A stretch of DNA of 47,573 bases, from contig JAILKE010000097.1 in NCBI GenBank assembly GCA_024694125.1, forward strand, positions 1 through 47,573, in the 5' to 3' direction. Each line of letters opens with the position of its first letter. The stretch's first letter is position 1. This DNA is from Bacteroidales bacterium. Its GTDB lineage: Bacteria > Bacteroidota > Bacteroidia > Bacteroidales > UBA3663. This document shows positions 34,801 to 43,198 of this stretch, piece after piece. The translations under genes and the position numbers were made by a program. A model generated the notes under the pieces. The model ran no database searches. It saw only the letters and a program-made list of their open reading frames with translations, and was not told the DNA's origin.

Positions 34801-35027
34801 TCTACTCGAACGATCAGCTCGTCGAACTGACCAAAGAACTGACCGACATGCTCCGGAAGAACCGAACCATCGACTGGAATCGCCGAGAGTCGGAACGCGC
34901 CAACATGCGCCGTCTGGTGAAGCGATTGCTGAAAAAGTACAAATACCCACCCGAGGAAGCCGAAGACGCTATGAACATCGTGCTGAAACAATGTGAACAG
35001 TGGGCAGAGAGCGAAGCTGTAGCATGA
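31881..35027 (+). CDS. hsdR: Type I restriction-modification system, restriction/translocase subunit
   Basis: 1048 aa. The N-terminal nuclease domain has Asp173 (RPDIVVF) and Glu187-x-Lys189 (IIELKSP), an intact PD-(D/E)XK site. The helicase part has Walker A near residue 325 (HTQGSGKSLS), Walker B as DEAH at 427-430 (VMTDEAHRGQ), FTGTPIS, and later motifs QAIARVNR. The C-terminal domain contacts HsdM. It translocates and cleaves unmethylated DNA. All key motifs are intact, so the locus looks restriction-competent. It is the last gene of the operon. A decayed zinc-finger ORF and a bidirectional terminator follow. Confidence 0.97.
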   Translation: MAAFSEDTYEQALLELFQSLDGGQYRYAYGPDIERDYSNPLLDDVLHESLLRINPTLPVSAIDDAVKKLHQIEGSSLYECNFKFTQMMQYGIEVTFSGSELRSGYLFDEEEEETTRMVRDDLAFYGRENDRVEIQQGQKTRIVNLIDFEHPERNDFLVVNQYTVQELDTKRPDIVVFVNGLPLVIIELKSPSREETDASEAYLQLRNYQKFIPSLFIYNAFNVMSDMALTKVGTITAKEDRYMEWKQPTGEVADYDVAFKSVFTPRVLLNLLKNYLLFDVREGSYAKILAGYHQYYAVEKAARKTEEAVKGDGKIGVFWHTQGSGKSLSMVFLAHHPKVQAMNPTIVVITDRNDLDEQLYGQFSRTIDFLRQRPVQCTSRNAEGDDTSLKAMLKNRNSGGIIFTTMQKFDDWDGALSDRQNIIVMTDEAHRGQYGMEEKIDTEGNVHIGAARKIRNSLPHASYIGFTGTPISDRDRDTREVFGDDIDVYDMTQAVKDGATRPVYYESRVIRLKLNDEVLAQIDAEYDRLREEGADEADLEENKKVMSHMDSLLGNDATINDLVTDIISHYEDNRQYVCCGKAMIVAYSRPIAMKIYKRILDLRPNWTEKVKVVMTGGNQDPEEWADIVGSKAYKKELAKKFKDENDPMKIAIVVDMWLTGFDVPSLATMYVYKPMKDHNLMQAIARVNRVFPEKAGGLIVDYVGIAAALKDAMKRYTKRDQDNYGDNDIKEKAYAEFKEKLEICRDLLHGYDYSKFHRGTPAERAQIIKGGVNFFIAPEKVHACKEFVKNASLLHQAVTLCRSLLVEEERFEVSFMESVRILIARLHNPGKITKREINQRIAALIEQSVQSDGVVNLFDEQTEFSLFDEKFMEEVRKMKEKNLAVKLLENLLRGRVRSLTRLNLVTGELFSNRFSETLNRYINGLLTNEEVIEELLKMAQEMMDAEQQGNDLGLSKEEKAFYDALTRPQAVKDFYSNDQLVELTKELTDMLRKNRTIDWNRRESERANMRRLVKRLLKKYKYPPEEAEDAMNIVLKQCEQWAESEAVA

Positions 35028-35042
35028 TTGGAGAAGTCTCTT

Positions 35043-35192
35043 TATGCCGCAGCTGAAGTTTAAAGAAAAAAATGTGGGGCTCCGATGGTGAAACGCTACG
35101 TGAAGCGTGGCAAGAACCAGGGCAAGGCTTTCTGGAGTTGCAGCAAATACTCCGAGACAGGCTGCAATGGCAGCAGGAGCATCATCGAGTAA
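35043..35192 (+). pseudogene. Remnant of a topoisomerase-type C4 zinc-finger ORF
   Basis: A 35-codon open stretch (ATG at 35085, stop at 35190-35192) reads MVKRYVKRGKNQGKAFWSCS followed by KYSETGCNGSR. This is the second half of a topoisomerase C-terminal zinc ribbon, which usually reads CP.CG.pM..r....G..FwgCs.yp.C. In the same frame the codons before the ATG give K-K-C-G-A-P-M, so half of the first Cys pair survives, but a stop codon lies four codons earlier. The preceding bases continue sensibly (PQLKFKEK) only in another frame. A small deletion or frameshift in the first CxxC has probably broken the gene. Confidence 0.6.
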
Positions 35193-35351
35193 AAGGGAGT
35201 TAAGGGCAAACAAGACTTCAAAATATACCAAACTCAGGAGGGAAAGCCAATGCTTCCTCCCCCTGGAAACAGGGCTTTTCGGCAAGTTCAGGAAAATCGT
35301 CATGGAGTAATAATGGCTTCCTCCTTTCGCCCAATAGAGAGCCGGTTGAAG

Positions 35352-35390
35352 AAACAGAAAGAGAGACCCGATGGGCCTCTCTTTCTGTTT
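35352..35390. terminator. Bidirectional terminator between hsdR and hisB
   Basis: Arms 35352-35369 and 35373-35390 pair over 18 bp with one mismatch and a 3-nt loop. The outer bases are AAA/TTT, so it can serve the RM operon (+) and the his operon (-). Confidence 0.85.
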
Positions 35391-35415
35391 GTAGGGTAAT
35401 CTATTGAAATTTCCT

Positions 35416-36603
35416 TTATAGCATTCCTTTGCTGGAAGGAAGTTCGAAATGATGGATGTCGCGGTTGATTGCCATCTTGAGGGAACGGGCGAGCGCCTTG
35501 AATATTCCCTCAATCTTGTGGTGCTCATTGTCGCCCTCAGCCTTGATGTTGAGATTGATGCGGGCAGCATCACTGAAGGACTTGAAGAAATGGAGGAACA
35601 TCTCCGTTGGCATGTCGCCAACCCGTTCACGATGGAACTGGGCATCCCATACAAGCCAGGGACGGCCCGAGAAGTCCAGGGCAACCTGGCACAGGCAATC
35701 GTCCATGGGGAGGCAGAAGCCATATCGGCCAATGCCACGTTTGTTGCCCAGAGCCTGTGCGATGCACTCGCCCAGGGCAATGCCGGTATCCTCGATGGTG
35801 TGGTGTTCGTCAACGTGAAGATCCCCCTTGACCTGAATGGTCAGGTCCATGCCCGAGTGCTTGCCAATCTGCTCCAGCATGTGGTCGAAGAATCCCAGAC
35901 CCGTAGAGATGTTGCAGCGGCCAGTACCGTCCAGGTCGAGAGCGATATGGATGTCGGTCTCCTTGGTAGTGCGGGTTACCTCTGCACGGCGGTCGCCGGC
36001 AAAGAGGAAAGCGGCCACCTGGTCCCAGTCCTCGGCTATCAGGGCGCAGTCTGAAAGTAGATTGGCCTCCTGCAACCACTCGCGGCAGTCCTCAACAGGA
36101 CCGTTCTGTGCCAGCATGATGCCGCGGCAACCCAGATTGTGTGCCAGCTCGATGTCCGATACACGGTCGCCGATGACATAACTGTGTTCCAAATCATAGC
36201 GAGTACCTGCACCAGCGATGTAGTCACGGAGCATGCCCGTACCGGGTTTGCGGTCGGGGTGTCCATCCTCGGGACGATGTGGGTCGAAGTGCATGTCGTC
36301 GAACTCCACACCCTCGGTACGGAAGACGCGCAGCATCAGGTCATTGATGGCCGTGAAGCGCTCCATGGGATAGTCCGGTGTACCAAGTCCGTCCTGATTG
36401 CTCACGATGACGAGGTTGTAGTCCAACTTCTGACGGATGAAGGCGAGGTTCTGTATGACGCGGGGCAGGAACTCGAGTTGCTCGAAGCTATCGACCTGCT
36501 CAGTGACAGGCGGTTCGACAATGAGTGTGCCGTCACGATCGATGAAGAGGACAGGCACGGGGCGCGACTGACTGGCAGAGGCGGTAGGATTATTTGTTTC
36601 CAT
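35416..36603 (-). CDS. hisB: Bifunctional histidinol-phosphatase / imidazoleglycerol-phosphate dehydratase
   Basis: 395 aa fusion. The N-terminal HAD phosphatase has the nucleophile motif FIDRDGTL with Asp22 and Asp24, and a later [13 protein letters not shown]. The C-terminal dehydratase (from about residue 215) has the metal-binding repeats [14 protein letters not shown] and [10 protein letters not shown], then [16 protein letters not shown]. It catalyses steps 7 and 9 of histidine synthesis (IGP dehydration and histidinol-phosphate hydrolysis). It overlaps the hisC end by 14 nt, a sign of translational coupling. It is the last gene of hisGDCB. Confidence 0.97.
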   Translation of the reverse strand: METNNPTASASQSRPVPVLFIDRDGTLIVEPPVTEQVDSFEQLEFLPRVIQNLAFIRQKLDYNLVIVSNQDGLGTPDYPMERFTAINDLMLRVFRTEGVEFDDMHFDPHRPEDGHPDRKPGTGMLRDYIAGAGTRYDLEHSYVIGDRVSDIELAHNLGCRGIMLAQNGPVEDCREWLQEANLLSDCALIAEDWDQVAAFLFAGDRRAEVTRTTKETDIHIALDLDGTGRCNISTGLGFFDHMLEQIGKHSGMDLTIQVKGDLHVDEHHTIEDTGIALGECIAQALGNKRGIGRYGFCLPMDDCLCQVALDFSGRPWLVWDAQFHRERVGDMPTEMFLHFFKSFSDAARINLNIKAEGDNEHHKIEGIFKALARSLKMAINRDIHHFELPSSKGML

Positions 36604-37633
36604 AGTCTTTCAGGAGGTTATAGAGTTGGGCATTCTCCTCGGGAGTACCAATGGTGATGCGCAGACAGTTGGCGCATAGCTGCACCTTGTGGCGATTGCG
36701 CACGATGACACCCTCAGACTGCAGATACTGATAGGTAGCCATGGCATCGTTCACCTTGACAAGCAGGAAATTGGCATCCGATGGATAGACATGCTGCACG
36801 ATGGGCAATGGCTCCAACAACTGGCGCAGGATATCACGCTGAGAGAGAACCTCGGCCACCTGACGGCGCATGCGGTCCACATTCTCCAACACACGGACAG
36901 CCTCCTGCTGAGTCAGTTCATTGACATTGTAGGGGTACTTGACATTGTTGAAGAAGGCTATGATGGCAGGCGACGACATGGCTATGCCCAATCGCATGGC
37001 TGCATGGCCCCATGCCTTGGAGAAGGTCTGCAGTACGATGAGATTGTCATGGCGGTCGAGCTGATCGGTCATGGATGGCTGAGCAGCAAAATCGATGTAT
37101 GCCTCGTCAATGACTACAATCTGATCGTGGAAACGCTCCACGATGCTGATGAGCTGCTCGCGGCTATAGGCATTGCCCGAAGGATTATTGGGCGAACAAA
37201 CCCAGATGACCTTGGTATGATCATCAACCTGTGCTGCCATGGCCTCTACGTCGAGCGCAAAGGTCTCGGCCTGCATGGGTACTGCACGATACTCGACATC
37301 ATTGACCTCGGCACATACCTGGTACATTCCGTAGGTAGGCGCGGGTGCAACGACATTGTCTATGCCCGGACGGCAGAAGATGCGGTACACGAGGTCGATG
37401 GCCTCGTCCGAACCGTTGCCGAGGAAGATCTGCTCCTCTTTCACCCCCTTGATGGGGGCAAGCAGCGCCTTGACCTTCAGCTGACGTGGGTCGGGATAAC
37501 GGTTCAGTCCGTTGTTGTAGGGATTCTCGTTGGCATCTACATTGATGCGGGCCTCGCCCTTGAACTCGTCACGAGCGCACGAGTATGGGGCAAGGGCCAG
37601 TATATTGGGACGAACGACTTTGGATAGATTCAT
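36590..37633 (-). CDS. hisC: Histidinol-phosphate aminotransferase
   Basis: 347 aa class I/II PLP aminotransferase. The PLP-binding Lys206 is in [23 protein letters not shown] (about 146-154) and the Asp/Tyr of VIDEAYIDF (about 174-182) match the family, as does the N-terminal NVDANENPY. It converts imidazole-acetol phosphate to histidinol phosphate. hisB begins within its last 14 nt. Between it and hisD upstream lies a 148-bp gap occupied largely by a tandem array. Confidence 0.96.
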   Translation of the reverse strand: MNLSKVVRPNILALAPYSCARDEFKGEARINVDANENPYNNGLNRYPDPRQLKVKALLAPIKGVKEEQIFLGNGSDEAIDLVYRIFCRPGIDNVVAPAPTYGMYQVCAEVNDVEYRAVPMQAETFALDVEAMAAQVDDHTKVIWVCSPNNPSGNAYSREQLISIVERFHDQIVVIDEAYIDFAAQPSMTDQLDRHDNLIVLQTFSKAWGHAAMRLGIAMSSPAIIAFFNNVKYPYNVNELTQQEAVRVLENVDRMRRQVAEVLSQRDILRQLLEPLPIVQHVYPSDANFLLVKVNDAMATYQYLQSEGVIVRNRHKVQLCANCLRITIGTPEENAQLYNLLKDYGNK

Positions 37634-37689
37634 ATTAAGAGGGAACGCTGGGATTCTTCCCGACTAACTTTTTATCGAAGACTGACAAT

Positions 37690-37765
37690 CGACAAATACT
37701 TCAATAACTAAATAAATAGTAAATTGTAAATCGTCAAATCGTAAATTATATCAATTTTCAATGGT
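37690..37765. repeat. AAATCGT/AAATAGT-type array between hisD and hisC
   Basis: Degenerate 7-8 bp units (AAATAGT, AAATTGT, AAATCGTC, AAATCGT) over about 75 bp, between the hisD stop and the hisC start. No promoter or terminator is seen. Confidence 0.75.
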
Positions 37766-37781
37766 TCACTATGACTTTGCC

Positions 37782-39068
37782 TTACTGGCGGATCTTGCTC
37801 AACCTTACTGTAACGGCATTCTTGTGAGCATCGAGCTGCTCATTCTGGGCCATTACCTCGATGATAGGACCGAGTTGACGGAGACCGTCGGCCGAGAGTT
37901 CCTGGAAGGTGACCTTGCGCATATAGCTGTCCAGATTGACGCCGTTGTATGCCTTGGCATAGCCATTGGTAGGGAGCGTATGGTTGGTGCCCGATGCATA
38001 GTCTCCGGCGCTCTCAGGACTGAATGGGCCCATGAAGACCGAACCTGCATTGCGCACCTGTTCTGCCAACTCACGGTAATTGACCGTGTTGAGGATGAGG
38101 TGCTCCGGTGCATACTCGTTGACCAGATCCATCACCTCCTGCTGCGTATGGAGCACGACGACCTTGCTGTGCTCGAGCGACTTGCGGGTCAACTCCTGAC
38201 GCTTGAGGCGAGTGAGCTGATCGGCCATTACGACCTCAAAACGCTTGGCGAGATCTTCGCTGTCGGTAACCAGGATAGCCTGGCTGTCGGCACCGTGTTC
38301 AGCCTGACTCAGGAAGTCTGAAGCCACATATTCAGGGTCAGCTGCAGCATCGGCCACCACACACACCTCCGATGGACCGGCAGGCATATCGATAGCCACG
38401 TCGCGGAGAGAGACCAACTGCTTCGCCATCTGGACGAACTGATTGCCTGGACCAAAGATCTTATAGACCTTGGGCACCGACTCAGTGCCATAGGCCATAG
38501 CGCCAATAGCCTGGACACCACCCACCTTGAAGACGCGGGTCACACCTGCGACCGTAGCGGCATAGAGGATGGCAGGATTGACCTTGCCCTGGGCATTGGG
38601 AGGCGTGCAGAGCACAATCTCGCCGCAGCCTGCTATCTTGGCAGGGATGGCCAACATCAGTACGGTGCTGAAGAGCGGCGCTGTGCCGCCTGGGATGTAC
38701 AGACCTACCTTGTCGATAGGGATGCTGCGCTGCCAACAGCATACGCCGGGCTGCGTCTCCACCTTTTCGCCGACGAAACGCTGTGACTCATGAAACCGTG
38801 CTATGTTGTGATAGGCCTGGTCTATGGCCTGGGCCAACTGTGGGTCTATCTCCTGGCGAGCCTCGGCAAACTCAGCCTCGCTCACCTGCAAGTCTGTCAA
38901 TGTGCAATGGTCGAACTTGGCTTCCAGTTGGCGGAGTACCTGGTCTCCACCCTCACGGATCTGCTGCAGCAGTCCAGACACGAGGTCGCGCAGTTCGCTA
39001 TTGTCGAAAGTGGGGCGCTTGATAATCTCGCCCCACTTATCTTTGCTTGGATATATGAAAGTAGTCAC
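37782..39068 (-). CDS. hisD: Histidinol dehydrogenase
   Basis: 428 aa zinc enzyme that oxidises histidinol to histidine in two NAD-dependent steps. Visible family segments are VGLYIPGGTAPLFSTVLMLAIPA, the GPGNQFVQMAK loop, MPAGPSEVCVVAD, the zinc-ligand segment SQAEHGADS, and the catalytic region YAPEHLIL; GPFSPESAGDYASGTNHTLPT follows. The start codon is GTG at 39068-39066. An in-frame TGA produced by the adjacent repeat array lies only two codons upstream, so an earlier start is excluded. It is the second gene of the operon. Confidence 0.96.
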   Translation of the reverse strand: MTTFIYPSKDKWGEIIKRPTFDNSELRDLVSGLLQQIREGGDQVLRQLEAKFDHCTLTDLQVSEAEFAEARQEIDPQLAQAIDQAYHNIARFHESQRFVGEKVETQPGVCCWQRSIPIDKVGLYIPGGTAPLFSTVLMLAIPAKIAGCGEIVLCTPPNAQGKVNPAILYAATVAGVTRVFKVGGVQAIGAMAYGTESVPKVYKIFGPGNQFVQMAKQLVSLRDVAIDMPAGPSEVCVVADAAADPEYVASDFLSQAEHGADSQAILVTDSEDLAKRFEVVMADQLTRLKRQELTRKSLEHSKVVVLHTQQEVMDLVNEYAPEHLILNTVNYRELAEQVRNAGSVFMGPFSPESAGDYASGTNHTLPTNGYAKAYNGVNLDSYMRKVTFQELSADGLRQLGPIIEVMAQNEQLDAHKNAVTVRLSKIRQ

Positions 39069-39105
39069 GTTTCAAATTGAAAATTGAAAGTTGAAAATTG
39101 AAAAT
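39069..39105. repeat. ATTGAAA heptamer array abutting the hisD start codon
   Basis: Four to five units (ATTGAAA, GTTGAAA) directly next to the GTG start of hisD on its upstream side, occupying the ribosome-binding region. A related palindromic stretch (39165-39186) runs into the hisG stop codon. Confidence 0.9.
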
Positions 39106-39183
39106 ACCCACCGATGGGGGATTTCGGGGAGTTTAATCCCTGTATGACTTTGTCTTCTGAACTTGACAATGGAAAATTGTCAA

Positions 39184-40035
39184 TTACAGGACCATCTTCT
39201 CGATGTTGAGGGCGAGGATGCCCTCGGCGCCAGCAGCCTTGAGTTTGCCGACCAACTCCCAGAAGGTCTTCTCCTTGATGACCGTGTGGATGCTGTGCCA
39301 ACCTTGGGTGGCCAACGGAATGACAGTAGGAGCCTTGCTGGCAGGCAACAGAGCCAAGACGGTATCGATTGATGCATCGGGCACGTTCATCATGACGTAC
39401 TTCTTGTCCTCGGCCGAACGGACAGCATCGAAGCGGAAGATCAGTTCGTCAAGTACCTCCTGCTTCTCGGCATCGAGGTTGTTGTTGGCAATCAGCACTG
39501 CCTCGCTCTCCACAACGACTTCAACCTCCTTCAGGCGGTTGCTGACCAATGTAGAACCGGATGACACGATGTCGAAGATAGCATCGCCCAGACCGATGTT
39601 AGGAGAAATCTCGACCGAACCGGTGATGACGTGGATGTCGGCCTTGATGTTGTTCTGGTCCAACCACTCGCGGAGAATACCTGGATAGCTGGTAGCAATC
39701 TTCTTGCCGTTGAACCACTCAATGCCAGGATAGTCGATGAGCTGAGGGATGGCCAATGACAGGCGGCACTTGGAGAAGCCGAGGCCCTTGACAATCTTAG
39801 CATCCTTCTGGCGCTCCTTGAACTCATTGAGGCCTACTATTCCGATGTCGGCTACACCATTAGCCACACACTCGGGGATATCATCATCACGGAGGTAGAG
39901 TACCTCGATGGGGAAATTACTGGATGGAATGAGAAGGGTACGCTTCGCATTGCTGAGTTTGATGCCTGACTCCTTGAGCAGGTCCATGCAATCCTCAAAC
40001 AGGCGACCCTTAGATTGAATAGCAATTCGCAACAT
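39184..40035 (-). CDS. hisG: ATP phosphoribosyltransferase, long form
   Basis: 283 aa, so it is the long form with the C-terminal regulatory domain for histidine feedback (no hisZ needed). The N-terminal catalytic part begins MLRIAIQSKGRLFEDCMDLL and has GVADIGIVGLNEF and the PRPP-binding EISPNIGLGDAIFDIVSSGSTL. The C-terminal part (from about 215) is KYVMMNVPDASIDTVLALLP ... APTVIPLATQGWHSIHTVI. It catalyses the first step of histidine synthesis and is the first gene of hisGDCB. I see no TAnnTTTG box in the 245 bp upstream, which is filled by two tandem arrays. The promoter may be non-canonical or lie before the TPR gene. Confidence 0.97.
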   Translation of the reverse strand: MLRIAIQSKGRLFEDCMDLLKESGIKLSNAKRTLLIPSSNFPIEVLYLRDDDIPECVANGVADIGIVGLNEFKERQKDAKIVKGLGFSKCRLSLAIPQLIDYPGIEWFNGKKIATSYPGILREWLDQNNIKADIHVITGSVEISPNIGLGDAIFDIVSSGSTLVSNRLKEVEVVVESEAVLIANNNLDAEKQEVLDELIFRFDAVRSAEDKKYVMMNVPDASIDTVLALLPASKAPTVIPLATQGWHSIHTVIKEKTFWELVGKLKAAGAEGILALNIEKMVL

Positions 40036-40054
40036 ATTATGAAATTAATTAAAA

Positions 40055-40160
40055 TAAAGTACAAAGAAACAATGATAAGTACAAAGGGACTAAGTACAAA
40101 GGGACTAAATACAAAGTGACAAAGGAACAAAGTACAAAGGGACAAAGGTTGAGTTACAAT
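40055..40160. repeat. TACAAAGGGACTAAG-type array upstream of hisG
   Basis: About 105 bp of 14-16 bp units, variants of TACAAAGGGACTAAG and TACAAAGTGACAAAGG, 20 bp from the hisG start. Confidence 0.9.
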
Positions 40161-40184
40161 CGGCGATTGAAAACTCACCATGTA

Positions 40185-40283
40185 GGTTAACCCTTAACCA
40201 CTTAACCCGTAACCATTAACCTTTAACCGTTAATCCGTAACCGTTAACCATTAACCGTTTAACCCTTAACCGTTTAACCCTTA
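40185..40283. repeat. TTAACC-type array running into the TPR gene stop codon
   Basis: About 100 bp of 6-8 bp units (CTTAACC, CGTAACC, ATTAACC, TTTAACC). The last unit supplies the TAA stop codon of the gene at 40281-41831 (read on the minus strand). Confidence 0.9.
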
Positions 40284-41831
40284 CTTCGGGTCAAACGATT
40301 TAGGCATGGCCATAGGTTTCTCCATGCCAGCCAGGACAAGTTCACCCAGGTTGTATTTGGAGGCAGCCTCAACGTCACGAGGGTTGTACTGCAGGGCGGT
40401 CTTGTAGTTGTCGCTCGCTTCCTGATAGTATTTGGTCACCTCCTTGACGCGTTTCTTGTTGGCATCGAGATATTTCTGGTAGGCCAATGCCCACAGACAG
40501 TTGCCGATATACTTGTGGCAATAGGCGAGATTGAGTTTGCGGTGTTCCTCGTCGTGCAGGGCACAGTTCTCGACCATGGTGAGTACCTTGCGGTTCATGG
40601 CAAGAGCCTCGTCGATGCGGTCCTGGGCATAGTAGAGCGATGCCTGATTGAAGTATAGGTTCTCAAACTTTTCTACATTCTGACCAGGAGCCATCTGCTC
40701 CAGTTCGTCCAGCACGGCCGATGCCTGGGAGAAATACATCTCGGCCTCGTCGAACTTTCCGACTCGATAAGCCACCAGACCACGCAAGCGACGGGAATCG
40801 AACACGAACGATGACTGCTGGAACTTGTTGCCGTCAAAGAGCCAGTTACCCAGTTCATCGACCTCCTGATAGATGGAATCAGCCAGGAAGAAGGCACCAT
40901 TGTCGGCAGCCAGCGGAGCCATACCGTTCAGCGTCTGGATGCGTTCCAGCAGGTACTTAGAGTCGGAATCGTCGTTAGCATAGCAGTCTCGGCACTGGCG
41001 TAAGGCGTTCACGCAGCGTTCATTCTGTCCCATACGGTTGTAGATGCGTGCCAAACTATACAAGTTCTGTCCTCGATAGTTGATGTAATGATAGCCCTTG
41101 GGCTGCTCACTGGAATGCTTGTCAAACAGGGCTGCGGCAGCCTGTGCATAGTTGAGCGCCTCGTTGGGGCGGCTGCGGCGGAATGCTACCATGGCTCGGG
41201 CATAGAGCACCATAGCCTGTTTCATTTCGTCATCTGCCCGTCGCTGGAACATATCGAGATAGCCATCGGCCACCGACTGCATCTGCAGGTCGAGCGCGAC
41301 GTTGATCAATAGCAGCATCGGCACTAGCGACGCGGAGTCTATGCGAGCCACTCGGTCCAGCATCTCCAGTCCCTCGCGAGCCTGGTCTCGGACTCCCGAC
41401 AACTGCAGGAGCATCACATTTCGCTCTATCGAACCGTAGAGGTCGCTGCCCGGGGTATATTTCTCGACGAGGTTCTGCTCTGCATACAGATCGAGCGCCT
41501 CGTCCAGTTCGCCATGAGTATAGACAGTCAGGGCGCGAAGCTCCCATGCTGGCTTGTCAGAGTAGTCTTGCGAGGCGAAATAATCCAAATACATATCGGC
41601 AGAATTCATCACATGGGCCACCTGCTCTTCCTTCCCGTCGAGCAACTTGCCATAATAGACCTCTGCACCGTCCTTGAATGCCTGACGCAATGCCTTGACG
41701 TCATTCTCCTTGAAGCAATCGGCACAATCCTGTTCGGTATCGTCTGGATTTGACTCTGCGTGCACTGATGATATACCCCAAAGACAACAAAAAAGCATTG
41801 CACTGTAAAAGTGGTTTTTTACAAGTTTCAT
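40281..41831 (-). CDS. Secreted tetratricopeptide-repeat protein
   Basis: 516 aa with a signal peptide (cleavage near SSVHA-ES), so it is periplasmic or surface-exposed. The rest is all-helical with several TPR-like pairs: ARAMVAFRRSRPNEALNYAQAAAALF, YSLARIYNRMGQNERCVNALRQC, YRVGKFDEAEMYFSQASAVL, YYAQDRIDEALAMNRKVL and a final KTALQYNPRDVEAASKYNLGEL. TPR domains are protein-interaction scaffolds; the partner is unknown. A TATCTTTG box at 41864-41857 (minus strand) gives a leader of about 20 nt. Its stop codon is part of a tandem array. Confidence 0.85.
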   Translation of the reverse strand: MKLVKNHFYSAMLFCCLWGISSVHAESNPDDTEQDCADCFKENDVKALRQAFKDGAEVYYGKLLDGKEEQVAHVMNSADMYLDYFASQDYSDKPAWELRALTVYTHGELDEALDLYAEQNLVEKYTPGSDLYGSIERNVMLLQLSGVRDQAREGLEMLDRVARIDSASLVPMLLLINVALDLQMQSVADGYLDMFQRRADDEMKQAMVLYARAMVAFRRSRPNEALNYAQAAAALFDKHSSEQPKGYHYINYRGQNLYSLARIYNRMGQNERCVNALRQCRDCYANDDSDSKYLLERIQTLNGMAPLAADNGAFFLADSIYQEVDELGNWLFDGNKFQQSSFVFDSRRLRGLVAYRVGKFDEAEMYFSQASAVLDELEQMAPGQNVEKFENLYFNQASLYYAQDRIDEALAMNRKVLTMVENCALHDEEHRKLNLAYCHKYIGNCLWALAYQKYLDANKKRVKEVTKYYQEASDNYKTALQYNPRDVEAASKYNLGELVLAGMEKPMAMPKSFDPK

Positions 41832-41856
41832 TTTGTCTCAAAATTTCTAACGCGTG

Positions 41857-41864
41857 CAAAGATA
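41857..41864 (-). promoter_or_regulatory. -7 box of the TPR gene promoter
   Basis: TATCTTTG on the minus strand; no good TTTG at the expected -33 distance. Confidence 0.55.
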
Positions 41865-42034
41865 ATGATTTTATACAAATTACAGCACTTTTTCGCAACA
41901 AAAATTCATATTTTGCATTTTTTTTAAACAATTATCCGTCCTTTAACAACTTTGCTTACACTTAACGACTCACTCACAGCCCGTCAGGACGAACGAATCC
42001 TCTGCATATTATTTGCATTTTAGTACTGAAATAT

Positions 42035-42065
42035 TTTGCAATTTCGCATTTATTCTGTATCTTTG
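42035..42065 (+). promoter_or_regulatory. Promoter for rsmA
   Basis: TTTG at 42035-42038, 19-bp spacer, TATCTTTG at 42058-42065. It lies downstream of the first in-frame ATG (42013), which excludes that start. Confidence 0.8.
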
Positions 42066-42147
42066 CGGCGCTAATCCAGCCCAGCTGCTTCGGCAGGCCT
42101 CCGGCTGGGACTGCACTATCTTCTCATCAGCTAATCAATTATTGCCA

Positions 42148-43008
42148 ATGTACCGCCAACGAGCCAAACGCAGCGACGAGGTCCACATGGAGTATGGTGA
42201 CAAGGTCAAGGCCAAGAAGAACCTGGGCCAGCACTTCCTCACCGACCTCTCGATAGCCGAAAAGATAGCCGACACAGTACAGCCGTACTGCACCGGCCCC
42301 GATGCCATACCATGCCTCGAAGTGGGCCCCGGTATGGGTGTACTCACGCAGTTCCTGGTCGAAAAGGGCTATGACCTCAAGGTGGTCGAACTGGATGGAG
42401 AGTCGGTCTCGTACCTGCGACTGCACTATCCTGCCACGCTGGAGCGACGCATCATCGAGGCCGATTTCCTCAAACTGGACCTCGCCTCGGAACAGGTCTT
42501 CGGTCCACGGCCATTCTGTCTGATCGGCAATTACCCATACAATATCTCGAGCCAGATTTTCTTCAAGGTCATCGACTACCGCGACCAGATTCCATGCTGC
42601 AGCGGCATGATACAGAAGGAGGTGGCTGAACGTATGGCTGCTGCACCGGGCAGTAAGGCATACGGTATTCTCTCGGTTCTGGTTCAGGTGTGGTACAATA
42701 TCGAATACTGCTTCACGGTGGGTAATCACGTCTTCAACCCGCCGCCCAAGGTTCAGAGCGCCGTTATCCGCATGGTGCGCAATGATGTAAAGAAACTGCC
42801 CTGCAGCGAGAAGGATCTCCGCACATTGGTCAAGAATGCCTTTGGCATGCGCCGCAAGACTCTCCGCAACTGCCTGCGTAACCTGATTCACGAGTGGCAA
42901 CCCGAACAGGCTGACGCTATCCTGGCTGACTCATTCTTTGACCGCCGTGCTGAACAGGTCTCTGTCCAGGAGTTTATCGACCTCACTGTCAAGTTGAGAG
43001 GGAAGTAA
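42148..43008 (+). CDS. rsmA: 16S rRNA (adenine1518-N6/adenine1519-N6)-dimethyltransferase
   Basis: 286 aa from the ATG at 42148, or 273 aa from the ATG at 42187; the shorter form (MEYGDKVKAKKNLGQHFL) fits the usual family start better. The frame is open back to 42013, but the promoter lies in between. SAM motif I is LEVGPGMGVLTQFL, motif IV is IGNYPYNISSQI, and the C-terminal domain has FGMRRKTLRNCLRNL. RsmA (KsgA) dimethylates two adenines near the 3' end of 16S rRNA during small-subunit assembly. A GTAGTAAAAG array starts just after its stop. Confidence 0.95.
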   Translation: MYRQRAKRSDEVHMEYGDKVKAKKNLGQHFLTDLSIAEKIADTVQPYCTGPDAIPCLEVGPGMGVLTQFLVEKGYDLKVVELDGESVSYLRLHYPATLERRIIEADFLKLDLASEQVFGPRPFCLIGNYPYNISSQIFFKVIDYRDQIPCCSGMIQKEVAERMAAAPGSKAYGILSVLVQVWYNIEYCFTVGNHVFNPPPKVQSAVIRMVRNDVKKLPCSEKDLRTLVKNAFGMRRKTLRNCLRNLIHEWQPEQADAILADSFFDRRAEQVSVQEFIDLTVKLRGK

Positions 43009-43060
43009 TGGCGTAGTAAAAAGGTAGTAAAAGAGTAGTAAAAGGGTAGTGAAAAGGACG
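43009..43060. repeat. GTAGTAAAA(A/G)G array after rsmA
   Basis: Four to five 10-11 bp units directly after the rsmA stop codon. The unit resembles that of the array at 21639-21760. Confidence 0.85.
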
Positions 43061-43121
43061 TATGTTATTGCTGTCGGAATTTGTTGATAGCGTATGTTTC
43101 CTCTTTGACCCCTCCTGAAGT

Positions 43122-43188
43122 TTGTCAATTATCAATTGGCACTTTTCACTTTTCATTTTTAATTTTTAATTTTTAATTTATAATTCGG
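43122..43188. repeat. Heptamer array upstream of dnaG
   Basis: TATCAATT units pass into ACTTTTC, then TTTTTAA units, with a 7-bp period, ending 10 bp before the dnaG start. No TAnnTTTG promoter is visible in the 190-bp gap. Confidence 0.85.
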
Positions 43189-43198
43189 ACTTCGTCTC

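Larger units (their letters stand above)
35028..35415. other. Gap between hsdR and hisB
   Basis: 388 bp. It holds the zinc-finger remnant (35043-35192), a short stretch without recognisable features, and a bidirectional terminator (35352-35390). Confidence 0.6.

Noticed and set aside
28032-35027. Phase-variable type I RM system with an invertible hsdS
   Set aside because: There is only one hsdS, no recombinase gene, and no inverted repeats inside hsdS that I can see.
42013-42147. Upstream extension of rsmA (45 extra codons)
   Set aside because: The rsmA promoter at 42035-42065 lies within it, and the extra residues do not resemble the family.
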